Positions 17,986-28,237 of a DNA stretch of 64,000 nucleotides are shown here, piece after piece. The notes beneath the pieces are model-generated. The model had not been told where the DNA came from, did no database searches, and saw nothing but the letters and a program-made list of their open reading frames with translations. Position 1 is the stretch's first letter, and each line of letters starts with the position of its first letter. The stretch is from Pseudomonas sp. SDI. GTDB taxonomy: Bacteria; Pseudomonadota; Gammaproteobacteria; Pseudomonadales; Pseudomonadaceae. Location of the stretch: NCBI RefSeq assembly GCF_003105155.1, contig NZ_QETK01000016.1:48945-112944 (forward strand), given 5' to 3'. Position numbers and translations under genes: made by a program.

Positions 17986-17999
17986 GACTTTTCCTTAAG

Positions 18000-19388
18000 T
18001 TACTTGAGGGCGACAGACTGCGAAGCAGCCGGCTGTTCGACCAGCAGCGCCGGGCCACCGGCAAATACACGATTACCGACGACACGTACCGACACCACTT
18101 GATACGGACGGTCGATGGTGACCTTTACCTTGGTGCCGCCAACGTTCGATGGCAGGTTCAGCACGTGCTCGCCTTTGCTCAGGCGCACGCGGGCGACCTG
18201 GGTAGCATTTGGCAGGGTGCGCCAGGTACGGGTATCGGCACCTTCGGTGATTGCTGAAGCCAGACCCACGGCCAGGCCGGCCAGCGGGTTGGTCTGGTTG
18301 ATCTTGTCCTGGGCGGCGCCACGGCTGATGGCCCGTACGCTGGTGCGCAGGATGATGCCTGGCATGTCATCGCGCAGGGCGCGGCGGGACATGGCGCTGG
18401 TGCTGTTAAGACCGGTCAGTTCGAGGGTTTTCTGGTCCAGCTCGATCTGCGCGAAGGACGCCGTGGAGGTGTCTTCCTTGATCACCGGGAACGACAGCGG
18501 GGTGATCACCAGATTGCCGTTGATCGGCAGCGGCAGCGGAATGCGCACCGAGTCGCGGGCCGGCGCCAGGCCACTCTGGACCACGATCAGCACGTCGCTG
18601 TCGGCATTCTTGCCGGCAGGCTTGTCGAGTTCGATCAGGGCTTTTTCCAGCAGCGGGGTGTTCGGGCGCAGCTCGGCGGCCTTGCGGTAGCCCGGCGCGG
18701 CCAGGCCTTTTTCGCCCAGCGCTTCGTACACGTAGCCCGACAGGTAGTGGCTGAAAGCACTCTGGTAGCTGTTTTTCAGACCGACCACATCCGGTGCGTC
18801 GAGGGCGGCGACCGGGTAACCCTGCAGGTCTTTGTACTCGGTCTTGACGCCTTCCTTCTCGGCTTCCTGTTCCTGCTTGAGGTATTCCTTGTCACGCAGT
18901 TCGGCGATCACCGCTTCGCGTTCGTGGGTTTTCTTGATCTCGGTGCGGGCGCCTTCGAAGTCGTTCTGGGCCAGCAGGTTCAGGGCCATCTGCGTGGTCA
19001 GCATGACCTTTTCGTAATCGTAGCCTTCGTACTTGCGGACCTTGTCGTTGACCAGGTAGCTACCGAACTGGCCGAGGTACTTGTCGGTGTCGAGCTTGAC
19101 CGATTCTTCCCACTTGAAGACCACGTTGTCGGCCTCGCGCCAGGCGGTTTGGCTACCGTTCAGGTCACCCTTGGAACGCAGCAGTTCGCCCTTCTCGAAG
19201 TAGTAGAGCAGGTCTTTGTCATCACCCGAGTTGTTCTTTTCCAGCAAGGCCAGGGCCGCGTCGACGTTGCCGCTGGTGAGGTGCTGGTTGGTCTGCTGCA
19301 GCTCGCTGTCGTAGTTGCGGAACGCGGAGCAGCCGGTGAGCTGGACGGCGGCGCAGAGGGTCGCAATGGTGAGGACACGGGAGGCCAT
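18000..19388 (-). CDS. COG3014-like TPR lipoprotein heading the lpoB operon
   Basis: 462 residues with lipobox QLTGC (Cys20). The N-terminal two thirds are TPR-like helices: NQHLTSGNVDAALALLEKNN, DLLYYFEKGELLRSKGDL, YEKVMLTTQMALNLLAQNDFEGARTEI and FSHYLSGYVYEALGEKGLAAPGYRKAAEL. The C-terminal third is beta-rich (DSVRIPLPLPINGNLVITPL, HVLNLPSNVGGTKVKVTID). It matches the uncharacterised COG3014 type. It is first of four genes with gaps of 14, 23 and 3 bases, so all four should be one transcript. It likely acts at the inner face of the outer membrane; its role is unknown. Confidence 0.82.
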   Translation of the reverse strand: MASRVLTIATLCAAVQLTGCSAFRNYDSELQQTNQHLTSGNVDAALALLEKNNSGDDKDLLYYFEKGELLRSKGDLNGSQTAWREADNVVFKWEESVKLDTDKYLGQFGSYLVNDKVRKYEGYDYEKVMLTTQMALNLLAQNDFEGARTEIKKTHEREAVIAELRDKEYLKQEQEAEKEGVKTEYKDLQGYPVAALDAPDVVGLKNSYQSAFSHYLSGYVYEALGEKGLAAPGYRKAAELRPNTPLLEKALIELDKPAGKNADSDVLIVVQSGLAPARDSVRIPLPLPINGNLVITPLSFPVIKEDTSTASFAQIELDQKTLELTGLNSTSAMSRRALRDDMPGIILRTSVRAISRGAAQDKINQTNPLAGLAVGLASAITEGADTRTWRTLPNATQVARVRLSKGEHVLNLPSNVGGTKVKVTIDRPYQVVSVRVVGNRVFAGGPALLVEQPAASQSVALK

Positions 19389-19695
19389 CTGGTCTTCTTT
19401 CCCTGAATAAATGGTGCAGCCCGCGCGGGTGGCTGGTTAGCCCTTTGGTTAGTTCCAAACCCTCTCTAAGGAGGTGCGCAAATTCCAGTTCGCTATATCG
19501 AAACGCGCGGCATTATAAGCGCAATTGCTGGCTAATTAATGGCTCTTTGACGTGATTATTTTGACGGGTGCCATCATTTCAGAAGCCCCCGACGAACGGC
19601 TAGGGCCCATTCCTACGGGCGCTGCGCGAGGTTGTGACAAAAAGTTTCAAGGAATGCGACTGAGTCGCTTGAGCCGTTGGCAATCGGAGTGAACA
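19389..19695. promoter_or_regulatory. Divergent upstream region of the lpoB operon and FTR1 gene
   Basis: 307 bases without a gene. On the minus strand, 19512-19517 reads TATAAT, a perfect -10 hexamer for the lipoprotein operon, though no good -35 is seen. On the plus side, GCGACT-G-AGTCGC at 19656-19668 is a perfect 6-1-6 palindrome 28 bases before the FTR1 start codon and may be an operator. No convincing Fur box is visible. Confidence 0.45.
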
Positions 19696-21627
19696 ATGCA
19701 GAACCTCCGATTCCTGTTCGAGATAGTCATGACTCCCTGTCACCGTTTACTTGCCTGGCTGTTCTGGCCGCTGCTGGCCTTGTGCAGTGCCGGCGCCCTG
19801 GCCGATAGCGTCGAGGGCGCCGGCAAGGCGCTGCACTTGCTCGATTACATTGCGGCGGACTACCCGGACACTGTGGCGGCCGGCAAGGTGGTCGACGATG
19901 CCGAGTATCGCGAGCAGTTGGAGTTTGTCGGCGTGCTGCATGGCCTGGTGGCCGGCTTGCCGGCTCGCGCCGAGCAGCAGGCGCTGGAGGAGGGCATTGC
20001 GCAACTGCGTCAGGCCATCGACCAGCGTCAGGACGGCAGCAGCGTGGCGCGCCAGGCCCGGCAACTGGGGGCGCAACTGGCGGTGACGTATGAAGTGAGT
20101 CAGGCGCCGCTGATCACTCCCGATCCGGCGCGTGGTGCACCGCTGTATGCACAGCACTGCTCGATCTGCCATGGCGACAGCGGTGCCGGCGATGGCCCGG
20201 CCGGGGTTGGCCTGGAGCCGCCACCGGCGAACCTGCAAAGCCATGCGCGGCTCGACCGCTTGAGCCTCTACGACCTGTACAACACCCTTGGCCTGGGTAT
20301 CGAAGGCACCGACATGCCAGCCTTCGCCGACCAGCTCGACGAGCGTCAGCGCTGGGACCTGGCCAGCTACATCGCCCGCTTCACTGCCGACCCGGCGCAT
20401 GCCGTTGGCAACACGGGCTATGGCCTGGCCGACTTGGCCCGGCACACCCCGGCAGAAATCGAGGCCAGCGACGGTGCCGATGCGGCTGCCAGCTTCCGCG
20501 CCCAGCGTGCCAGGCCGCCACAGGTCCAGCGTGGCCCCGGGCAATTGCTCGACTACACCGCGACCACCCTGGACAAGAGCCTGGCGGCCTACCAGGCTGG
20601 CGACCATGAGCAGGCCTACGACTTGTCCGTCGCGGCCTACCTGGAAGGCTTCGAACTGGTCGAAAGCTCGCTCGACAACCTCGACGCCAGCGTGCGTAAA
20701 GACACCGAGAGGTCGCTGATGGCTTACCGTCAGGGGCTGCAGGACGGCTTGCCGCTGGCGCAGTTGGGTGAGCGTCTGGAGGTGGCCAAGGCCAAGCTCA
20801 AGGTGTCGGCCGAGCGGCTGGGTGGCGACAGCCTGAGCTGGTCGCTGAGCTATATTTCCGGGCTGCTGATTCTGTTGCGTGAGGGTATCGAGGCGATCCT
20901 GGTACTGGCGGCGATCCTGGCCTTCCTGCGTAACACCGGTCAGCAGGCGGCGGCGCGCAGCGTCAACGTCGGCTGGTTGCTGGCGCTGCTGGCCGGTTTT
21001 GCCACCTGGGCGCTGGCGGCGTATGTGATCGACGTCGGCGGTGCCCAGCGCGAGTTGCTGGAAGGCTGCACGGCGTTGTTCGCCAGCGTCATGGTGTTGT
21101 GGCTGGGGGTGTGGATGCACGACCGCCGCCATGCTGCCGCCTGGCAGCACTACATCAAGCGCAGCCTGGTCAGTGGCGGTGGCCGCTTCGGTTTTGCCTT
21201 GCTGGCATTCTTCTCGGTGTACCGCGAGTTGTTCGAAGTGGTCCTGTTCTACGAAACCCTGTGGCTGCAAGCCGGCCCGGCCGGGCACCAGGCGGTGCTG
21301 GCGGGCGGTGCTACGGCGCTGGTATTGCTGGTGGGCCTGGCCTGGGTAATCTTGCGCGGCTCGGCGAAGCTGCCGTTGTCGCTGTTCTTCAGCATCAACG
21401 CGGCGCTGCTGTGTGCCTTGTCGGTGGTGTTTGCCGGGCATGGCGTGAAGGCGTTGCAGGAGGCGGGGATCTTCGGCACACGTTCGGTGCCGTTCTTCGA
21501 GTTCGACTGGCTGGGCATTCATGCCGACGCCTACTCGCTGACGGCGCAGGCGCTGGCACTGCTGGCGATCTGCGTGCTGTATGGGCGCAGTTACCTGGTG
21601 CAGCGTCGGCGCGTTTCGGCGGGCTGA
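19696..21627 (+). CDS. Cytochrome c-FTR1 fusion, iron permease
   Basis: 643 residues. A signal-like N-terminus (cleavage likely after SAGALA) leads into a periplasmic part that has a c-type heme site CSICH at 155-159 with a distal methionine in GTDMPAF, then a helical region. From about 380 on come seven hydrophobic helices of the FTR1 permease, with both iron-binding REXXE motifs: REGIE at 395-399 and RELFE at 510-514. The family carries Fe3+ formed by oxidation of Fe2+; the fused cytochrome presumably takes the electron. GGAG seven bases before 19696 supports that start; a second Met 11 codons on would give a cleaner signal peptide. A terminator follows. Confidence 0.9.
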   Translation: MQNLRFLFEIVMTPCHRLLAWLFWPLLALCSAGALADSVEGAGKALHLLDYIAADYPDTVAAGKVVDDAEYREQLEFVGVLHGLVAGLPARAEQQALEEGIAQLRQAIDQRQDGSSVARQARQLGAQLAVTYEVSQAPLITPDPARGAPLYAQHCSICHGDSGAGDGPAGVGLEPPPANLQSHARLDRLSLYDLYNTLGLGIEGTDMPAFADQLDERQRWDLASYIARFTADPAHAVGNTGYGLADLARHTPAEIEASDGADAAASFRAQRARPPQVQRGPGQLLDYTATTLDKSLAAYQAGDHEQAYDLSVAAYLEGFELVESSLDNLDASVRKDTERSLMAYRQGLQDGLPLAQLGERLEVAKAKLKVSAERLGGDSLSWSLSYISGLLILLREGIEAILVLAAILAFLRNTGQQAAARSVNVGWLLALLAGFATWALAAYVIDVGGAQRELLEGCTALFASVMVLWLGVWMHDRRHAAAWQHYIKRSLVSGGGRFGFALLAFFSVYRELFEVVLFYETLWLQAGPAGHQAVLAGGATALVLLVGLAWVILRGSAKLPLSLFFSINAALLCALSVVFAGHGVKALQEAGIFGTRSVPFFEFDWLGIHADAYSLTAQALALLAICVLYGRSYLVQRRRVSAG

Positions 21628-21639
21628 TTTGAAGCGCAG

Positions 21640-21674
21640 CAGGCGAGCAGGGATACTGCTCGCCTGTTTAGTCT
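21640..21674 (+). terminator. Terminator after the FTR1 gene
   Basis: CAGGCGAGCAG (21640-21650) pairs perfectly with CTGCTCGCCTG (21656-21666) around GGATA, followed by the moderately T-rich TTTAGTCTT. Confidence 0.8.
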
Positions 21675-21694
21675 TCTGTTGTGGATAACTTGCC

Positions 21695-22153
21695 ATGCGT
21701 GTCTGGATCGATGCCGATGCCTGCCCGAAGGCGGCCAAGGATCAGGTCGTCAAATTTGCGCTGAAGCGCCAGCTGGAAGTGATCCTGGTGGCGGGGCAGA
21801 GTCAGATCAAACCGGCGTTTGCCTGTGTGAAGCTGATTGTCGTGCCGAGCGGGCCGGATGCGGCCGACGATTACCTGGTGGAACATGCCGTGCCGGGCGA
21901 GTTGGTGATCTGCAGCGATGTGCCGTTGGCCGATCGCCTGGTCAAGAAGGGGGTGGCGGCGCTCGATCCGCGCGGTCGCGAGTTCGACGAGCGGAATATG
22001 GGCGAGCGCCTGGCGGTGCGTAACCTGTTCACCGACTTGCGCGAGCAGGGCCAGGTAGGGGGCGGGCAGGCGCCGTATGGCGAGCGCGAGAAGCAGGCGT
22101 TCGCCAATGCGCTGGACCGGATCCTGACCCGGCTGGCCTCATCGCGGGCCTGA
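21695..22153 (+). CDS. YaiI/YqxD family protein (UPF0178, DUF188)
   Basis: 152 residues beginning MRVWIDADACPKAAKDQVVK, the hallmark of this family: the DADACP motif resembles the metal site of PIN/NYN-type nucleases. Further marks are VVPSGPDAADDYLVEHA, VICSDVPLADRLVKKG and LDPRGREFDERNMGERLA. The function is not known. The gene is a single unit between two hairpins. Confidence 0.9.
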   Translation: MRVWIDADACPKAAKDQVVKFALKRQLEVILVAGQSQIKPAFACVKLIVVPSGPDAADDYLVEHAVPGELVICSDVPLADRLVKKGVAALDPRGREFDERNMGERLAVRNLFTDLREQGQVGGGQAPYGEREKQAFANALDRILTRLASSRA

Positions 22154-22157
22154 CGCG

Positions 22158-22195
22158 TGACCTGTAGGCGCAGGCAAGCCAGCGCCTACAGGTCA
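22158..22195. terminator. Long perfect hairpin between yaiI-type gene and elbB (REP-like)
   Basis: TGACCTGTAGGCGC (22158-22171) and GCGCCTACAGGTCA (22182-22195) are perfect 14-bp arms around a ten-base loop. The arms carry the CCTGTAGGCGC core common in pseudomonad REP sequences. It separates two convergent genes and can end both transcripts. Confidence 0.7.
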
Positions 22196-22211
22196 TGTGT
22201 TGCTCATGTGC

Positions 22212-22877
22212 TCAATCGTTCTCGTGCGTCAGCTCCAGCACCCGATCGACCAGCTTGTAGATCCCGCTCGCCGCTTCGCTGATGTTCTGCGCGAGCATGT
22301 AGGCCGGGGTGGTCACCAGCTTGCGCTGGGTGTCCTCGACGATGTCGTGCACATCGCACTCTTCATGGGTTGCGCCCATCTGCACCAGCGCCGCGCTGGT
22401 GCCGGCATCGTTGCCAATGGTGCAGACCACGCCCGGTCCGTAGATCTTCGCCGCCAGCGCCGGCGAGATGCAGATCAGGCCGACCGGCTTGCCGGCCTCG
22501 GCAAAGGCCTCGGCCAGCGCGAGCACGTCCGGGTGGACGCTGCAACTGGCGCCTTCCACGGCAAAGTTCGAGAGGTTTTTCGCCGCGCCGAAGCCGCCCG
22601 GCACGATCAGCGCGTCGAAGTCCCTGGCATCGGCTTCACGCAGGTCCTTGACGTCACCACGGGCGATCCGCGCCGACTCGACCAGCACGTTGCGCGCTTC
22701 CGGCATTGCTTCGCCGCTCAGGTGGTTGATGACGTGCATCTGGGCGATATTCGGCGCGAAGCACTGCACCTGCGCACCTCGTTGATCCAGGCGCAGCAGG
22801 GTAATCACGCTTTCGTGGATTTCCGCGCCATCATAGACGCCACAGCCAGACAGAATCACCGCAACTTTTTTGGTCAT
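22212..22877 (-). CDS. elbB: Glyoxalase ElbB, DJ-1/PfpI-type
   Basis: 221 residues. The start MTKKVAVILSGCGVYDGAEIHES is chosen because GGAG lies eight bases ahead of the ATG; a GTG two codons earlier is too close to it. The DJ-1/class I glutamine amidotransferase-like fold is shown by the beta-strand starts and by the nucleophile-elbow region GLICISPALAAKIYGPG, along with ALIVPGGFGAAKNLSNFA. ElbB homologues have glyoxalase activity and were first linked to isoprenoid production; the physiological substrate is unsettled. It faces the yaiI-type gene and diverges from the desaturase gene. Confidence 0.9.
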   Translation of the reverse strand: MTKKVAVILSGCGVYDGAEIHESVITLLRLDQRGAQVQCFAPNIAQMHVINHLSGEAMPEARNVLVESARIARGDVKDLREADARDFDALIVPGGFGAAKNLSNFAVEGASCSVHPDVLALAEAFAEAGKPVGLICISPALAAKIYGPGVVCTIGNDAGTSAALVQMGATHEECDVHDIVEDTQRKLVTTPAYMLAQNISEAASGIYKLVDRVLELTHEND

Positions 22878-22989
22878 GCTCACTACTCCCGATTCGAGGC
22901 GCTAAATGTCCTCTAATTTGGCCGATGTCGCCATAGGGTTTGGCGCAAACCCGGCCTAATCTTGGTGGACAACCAGGAAGCGGACTCCC

Positions 22990-24285
22990 ATGGACTTCAT
23001 ACTGCTCGCCGTGCCGTTTTTCTTCGTGCTGATCGCTGTGGAGCTGTTGGCCGACCGCTGGCGCGGGCAGCGCAACTACCGCGTCGCCGACGCCGTGAAC
23101 AGCCTCAGCACGGGTGTGCTGTCGACCACCACCGGCCTGCTGACCAAAGGCGTCGGTCTGCTCACCTATGCCATCGCCCTCGACCACCTGGCGCTGTTCA
23201 AGTTGCCGGCCAATGCCTGGTGGGTCTGGGTGCTGGCCTTCGTCGCCTACGACTTCTGCTATTACTGGCTGCACCGCTTCGGCCACGAACGCAACATCCT
23301 CTGGGCCGCGCACTCGGTGCATCACCAGAGCGAGGAGTACAACCTCTCGACCGCACTGCGTCAGACCAGCACCGGCTTCCTGCTGTCGTGGATCTTCTAC
23401 TTGCCCCTGGCGGTGCTCGGTGTGCCACTGCTGGTGTTCGTCAGCGTCGCGGCCCTCAACCTGCTGTACCAGTTCTGGGTGCATACCCGGCACATTCCCA
23501 AGCTGGGCTGGTATGAATGGCTGTTCGTCACGCCGTCCAATCACCGCGTCCACCATGCGCAGAATCCTATCTACATAGATCGCAACTACGGCGGGGTGTT
23601 CATTCTCTGGGACCGTCTGTTCGGCACCTTCCTCGAAGAGGACGACAACGAGCCGGTGGTGTTCGGCGTGACCACCGCCCTGGCCAGTTGGAACCCGTTG
23701 TGGGCCAACCTGCAGTTCTATGTGCAGCTGTGGGACGATGCGCGTCGGGCCAACAGTGGGTGGGACAAGCTGCGCATCTGGTTCATGCCCACCGGCTGGC
23801 GTCCGGCGGATGTCGCGCAGCGTTACCCACAAGCCAAGCAGGACCTGAGTCGCTTCCGCAAGTTCGAGGTGCCCTTGGCCTGGCCGCAGCAGCTGTATGT
23901 GGTGGTGCAGTTCGCCGTGTACGTGGCGCTGGGCAGTTACCTGCTCAACCGCGGCGAGCAGTTGCCGGTGGCGGCGCTGGTGCTCGGCTGGGGGCTGATG
24001 GCGTTTGGTTTGTTCGTGCTCGGTACGGCGCTGGAGAATCGCCCGTGGGCGCTGCGCCTGGAGCTGTTGCGCCTGGCGCTGAACCTGCCGGCGCTGTGGT
24101 TGGCCGGCGTGGTCGGGCTATGGCCGGTCGCCGCCCTGGCCTGGGTCGCGCTCTTGAGTTACAGCCTGCTGAGCCTGATCGGCCTGCGCTTCAGCCGCCT
24201 CGCGGCGGGCAATGCGCGCGGCCTTGAAGCGCCGCCGCAGCCAGAGCAGGGCGCCGAGCACCAGCAGGCCGCCGAGCACCCATAG
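22990..24285 (+). CDS. Sterol desaturase / fatty acid hydroxylase superfamily membrane protein
   Basis: 431 residues with several hydrophobic helices. The eight-histidine di-iron pattern of the superfamily is present: HRFGHE (about 96-101), HSVHHQ (~109-114) and, after more helices, NHRVHH (~193-198). These enzymes oxidise lipids using oxygen; the substrate here is unknown. The C-terminal third adds extra helices beyond the hydroxylase core, the last (WPVAALAWVALLSYSLLSL) being encoded inside a 168-base overlap with the convergent dedA gene. The tail after residue 405 is low-complexity and may not matter. Confidence 0.87.
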   Translation: MDFILLAVPFFFVLIAVELLADRWRGQRNYRVADAVNSLSTGVLSTTTGLLTKGVGLLTYAIALDHLALFKLPANAWWVWVLAFVAYDFCYYWLHRFGHERNILWAAHSVHHQSEEYNLSTALRQTSTGFLLSWIFYLPLAVLGVPLLVFVSVAALNLLYQFWVHTRHIPKLGWYEWLFVTPSNHRVHHAQNPIYIDRNYGGVFILWDRLFGTFLEEDDNEPVVFGVTTALASWNPLWANLQFYVQLWDDARRANSGWDKLRIWFMPTGWRPADVAQRYPQAKQDLSRFRKFEVPLAWPQQLYVVVQFAVYVALGSYLLNRGEQLPVAALVLGWGLMAFGLFVLGTALENRPWALRLELLRLALNLPALWLAGVVGLWPVAALAWVALLSYSLLSLIGLRFSRLAAGNARGLEAPPQPEQGAEHQQAAEHP

Positions 24286-24762
24286 CTCGTACTTCTTCAC
24301 GTTGCCGAGCAGGCCTTCGAGGATGGCGCCGAAGTGATAGGCTGCCGCTCCGAGGGCCAGCGCCCAGACCGCCGCGCCAATGCCGTTGAGCAGCAGGTAG
24401 CGTCGCGGCGGGTAGCCGGACAGGCCGATGGCCACCGGCATCACCGTGCGCAAACCGTAGACGAAACGGAAGCTCAGCACCCAGATGTCCGGGTGGCGGC
24501 GGACATGCTCCAGCGCCCGGTCACCCATCAGTTGCCAGCGCGGTTTGCGTGCCAGCAGCTTGCGCCCATGGCGGCGGCCCATGAAGTACCACAGCTGGTC
24601 GCCGGCATAACTGCCGAAGAACGCCACCAGCACCACCAGGTTGATGTCCATGTAACCACGGAACGCAAGAAATCCGGCGAGAACCAGGATGGTTTCACCT
24701 TCGAAGAATGTGCCTAGAAAAAGGGCAAAGTAGCCAAAATCCTGCAGGAATTGTTGGAGCAT
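24118..24762 (-). CDS. DedA family membrane protein
   Basis: 214 residues. The DedA/SNARE-associated pattern is clear: FGYFALFLGTFFEGETILVLAG, FGSYAGDQLWYFMGRRHG with the conserved G-x-x-x-G-D-x-x-x-Y-x-x-G-R, and FRFVYGLRTVMPVAIGLSGYPPRRYLLLN. Family members are inner-membrane proteins involved in membrane homeostasis and undecaprenyl-phosphate or lipid flipping. The last ~55 residues (final helix GGLLVLGALLWLRRRF and a charged tail) overlap the 3' end of the desaturase-like gene on the other strand. It diverges from hemB. Confidence 0.9.
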   Translation of the reverse strand: MLQQFLQDFGYFALFLGTFFEGETILVLAGFLAFRGYMDINLVVLVAFFGSYAGDQLWYFMGRRHGRKLLARKPRWQLMGDRALEHVRRHPDIWVLSFRFVYGLRTVMPVAIGLSGYPPRRYLLLNGIGAAVWALALGAAAYHFGAILEGLLGNVKKYELWVLGGLLVLGALLWLRRRFKAARIARREAAEAQADQAQQAVTQERDPGQGGDRP

Positions 24763-24843
24763 TTTCTGGGTGCTGGCGAAATGAACGCGCAGCCTAACCC
24801 TTCAGCGCCTTTCGGGAAAGTGTCCAAATGTGTCTCGACGTGA

Positions 24844-25980
<1,137 letters not shown>

Positions 25981-25999
25981 CGCCCTTCAGGAACGCTAG

Positions 26000-28237
26000 A
26001 TGAGTAACAACGAAGTACTGAACGAAGTTGTGGTCAAGGAAGCTCAGGCGGTGCCGGAGCCGTTGGTTGAAACGCCGCCGGAGTTTGAAGAAGCTCCCGT
26101 GCCGGCGGCCCCGGTGGTTGAAGTCGCGCCGGTGCCTGCGGCGCCGGCCATCGCCATCCCTGGCCTGGATGACAGCAGCCTGTACATCCATCGCGAGCTG
26201 TCGCAGCTGCAGTTCAACATCCGCGTACTGGAGCAGGCGCTGGACGAGTCGTATCCGTTGCTGGAACGCCTCAAGTTCCTGCTGATCTTTTCCAGCAACC
26301 TGGATGAGTTCTTCGAGATTCGTGTAGCGGGCCTGAAAAAGCAGATCACCTTTGCCCGTGAGCAGGCCGGCGCCGACGGCCTGCAACCGCACCAGGCGCT
26401 GGCGCGCATCAGCGAACTGGTGCACAGCGAAGTGGAGCGCCAGTACGCGATCCTCAACGACGTGCTGCTGCCGGAGCTGGAGAAACACCAGATCCGTTTC
26501 ATCCGTCGTCGCCACTGGAACACCAAGCTGAAAACCTGGGTGCGGCGCTTCTTCCGCGACGAAATCGCCCCGATCATCACCCCGATCGGCCTCGACCCGA
26601 CGCACCCGTTCCCGTTACTGGTGAACAAGAGCCTGAACTTTATCGTCGAGCTGGAAGGTATCGATGCCTTCGGCCGCGACTCGGGTCTGGCGATCATCCC
26701 GGCGCCGCGTCTGTTGCCACGGGTCATCAAGGTGCCGGAAGACGTTGGCGGCCCGGGCGACAACTATGTGTTCCTCTCGTCGATGATTCACGCGCACGCC
26801 GACGACCTGTTCCAGGGCATGAAGGTAAAAGGCTGCTACCAGTTCCGCCTGACTCGCAACGCCGACCTGGCGCTGGATTCCGAAGACGTCGAAGACCTGG
26901 CCCGTGCCTTGCGCGGCGAGCTGTTCTCGCGCCGCTACGGCGATGCGGTGCGCCTGGAGGTGGTCGACACCTGCCCGAAACACCTGTCCGACTATTTGCT
27001 CAAGCAGTTCAGCCTGAGCGAGAGCGAGCTGTATCAGGTCAACGGTCCGGTCAACCTGACCCGCCTGTTCAGCATCACCGGCCTGGACAGCCATCCGGAG
27101 CTGCAATACACGCCGTTCACCCCGGCGATCCCGAAGCTGTTGCAGAATGCCGAGAACATTTTCAGCGTGGTCAGCAAGCAGGACATCCTGCTGATGCACC
27201 CGTTCGAGTCCTTCACCCCGGTGGTCGACCTGCTGCGCCAGGCCGCCAAGGACCCGCATGTGCTGGCCGTGCGCCAGACCCTGTACCGTTCCGGGGCCAA
27301 CTCGGAAATCGTCGACGCCCTGGTTGATGCGGCGCGTAACGGCAAGGAGGTCACTGCGGTGATCGAGCTGCGTGCGCGCTTCGACGAAGAGTCCAACCTG
27401 CAGATGGCCAGCCGTCTGCAAGCGGCCGGGGCGGTGGTGATCTATGGCGTGGTCGGTTTCAAGACCCACGCCAAGATGATGCTGATCCTGCGCCGCGAGG
27501 CCGGCGAGATCGTCCGCTACGCGCACCTGGGCACCGGTAACTACCACGCTGGCAACGCCCGTCTGTATACCGACTACAGCCTCCTGACCTCCGACGACGC
27601 GCTGTGCGAAGACGTCGGCAAGCTGTTCAGCCAGCTGATCGGCATGGGCAAGACCCTGCGCATGAAAAAGCTCCTGCACGCGCCGTTCACCCTGAAGAAG
27701 GGCATGCTCGACATGATTGCGCGCGAAACCCAGTTCGCCCTCGACGGCAAACCGGCGCACATCATTGCCAAGTTCAACTCGCTGACCGATCCGAAGATCA
27801 TCCGCGCGCTGTACAAGGCCAGCCAGTCCGGCGTGCGTATCGATCTGGTGGTGCGCGGGATGTGCTGCCTGCGGCCGGGCATTCCGGGGGTGTCGCATAA
27901 CATCCAGGTGCGCTCGATCATCGGGCGCTTCCTGGAGCACACGCGGGCGTTCTACTTCCTCAACGGCGGCGAAGAGCAGATGTTCCTGTCCAGCGCCGAC
28001 TGGATGGAGCGCAACCTCGACAAGCGCGTCGAGACCTGCTTCCCGGTCGAGGGCAAGAAGCTCATCCTGCGGGTGAAAAAGGAACTGGAAGGGTACCTGA
28101 GCGACAACACCCACGCGTGGATCCTGCAGTCGGACGGCCGCTATGTGCGCAGCACGCCGACCGGCAACCAGAACCCGCGTAGCGTGCAAGCCGCCCTGTT
28201 GGAGCGGCTGAGCAACCCGGTACTTATCGTACGCTGA
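26000..28237 (+). CDS. ppk: Polyphosphate kinase 1
   Basis: Makes polyphosphate from ATP, reversibly. 745 residues, somewhat longer than E. coli PPK1 because of an N-terminal extension rich in Val, Pro, Ala and Glu (about residues 15-55). The core starts [21 protein letters not shown], then [22 protein letters not shown]. The autophosphorylated histidine is His509 in [22 protein letters not shown], matching E. coli His435; the second active-site region KVVIRGMCCL-like [14 protein letters not shown] is also present. AGGAA lies upstream of the ATG. Its end overlaps convergent ppx by 14 bases, the arrangement reported for P. aeruginosa. Confidence 0.96.
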   Translation: MSNNEVLNEVVVKEAQAVPEPLVETPPEFEEAPVPAAPVVEVAPVPAAPAIAIPGLDDSSLYIHRELSQLQFNIRVLEQALDESYPLLERLKFLLIFSSNLDEFFEIRVAGLKKQITFAREQAGADGLQPHQALARISELVHSEVERQYAILNDVLLPELEKHQIRFIRRRHWNTKLKTWVRRFFRDEIAPIITPIGLDPTHPFPLLVNKSLNFIVELEGIDAFGRDSGLAIIPAPRLLPRVIKVPEDVGGPGDNYVFLSSMIHAHADDLFQGMKVKGCYQFRLTRNADLALDSEDVEDLARALRGELFSRRYGDAVRLEVVDTCPKHLSDYLLKQFSLSESELYQVNGPVNLTRLFSITGLDSHPELQYTPFTPAIPKLLQNAENIFSVVSKQDILLMHPFESFTPVVDLLRQAAKDPHVLAVRQTLYRSGANSEIVDALVDAARNGKEVTAVIELRARFDEESNLQMASRLQAAGAVVIYGVVGFKTHAKMMLILRREAGEIVRYAHLGTGNYHAGNARLYTDYSLLTSDDALCEDVGKLFSQLIGMGKTLRMKKLLHAPFTLKKGMLDMIARETQFALDGKPAHIIAKFNSLTDPKIIRALYKASQSGVRIDLVVRGMCCLRPGIPGVSHNIQVRSIIGRFLEHTRAFYFLNGGEEQMFLSSADWMERNLDKRVETCFPVEGKKLILRVKKELEGYLSDNTHAWILQSDGRYVRSTPTGNQNPRSVQAALLERLSNPVLIVR

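Noticed and set aside
19465..19520. AAGGAGGTG as a ribosome-binding site for a small gene
   Set aside because: No start codon lies at suitable spacing; the overlapping GTG frame ends after 14 codons.
19747..21738. 663-codon open frame antisense to the FTR1 fusion
   Set aside because: Shadow of the real gene; Gln/Arg/His-rich low-complexity composition and no motif.
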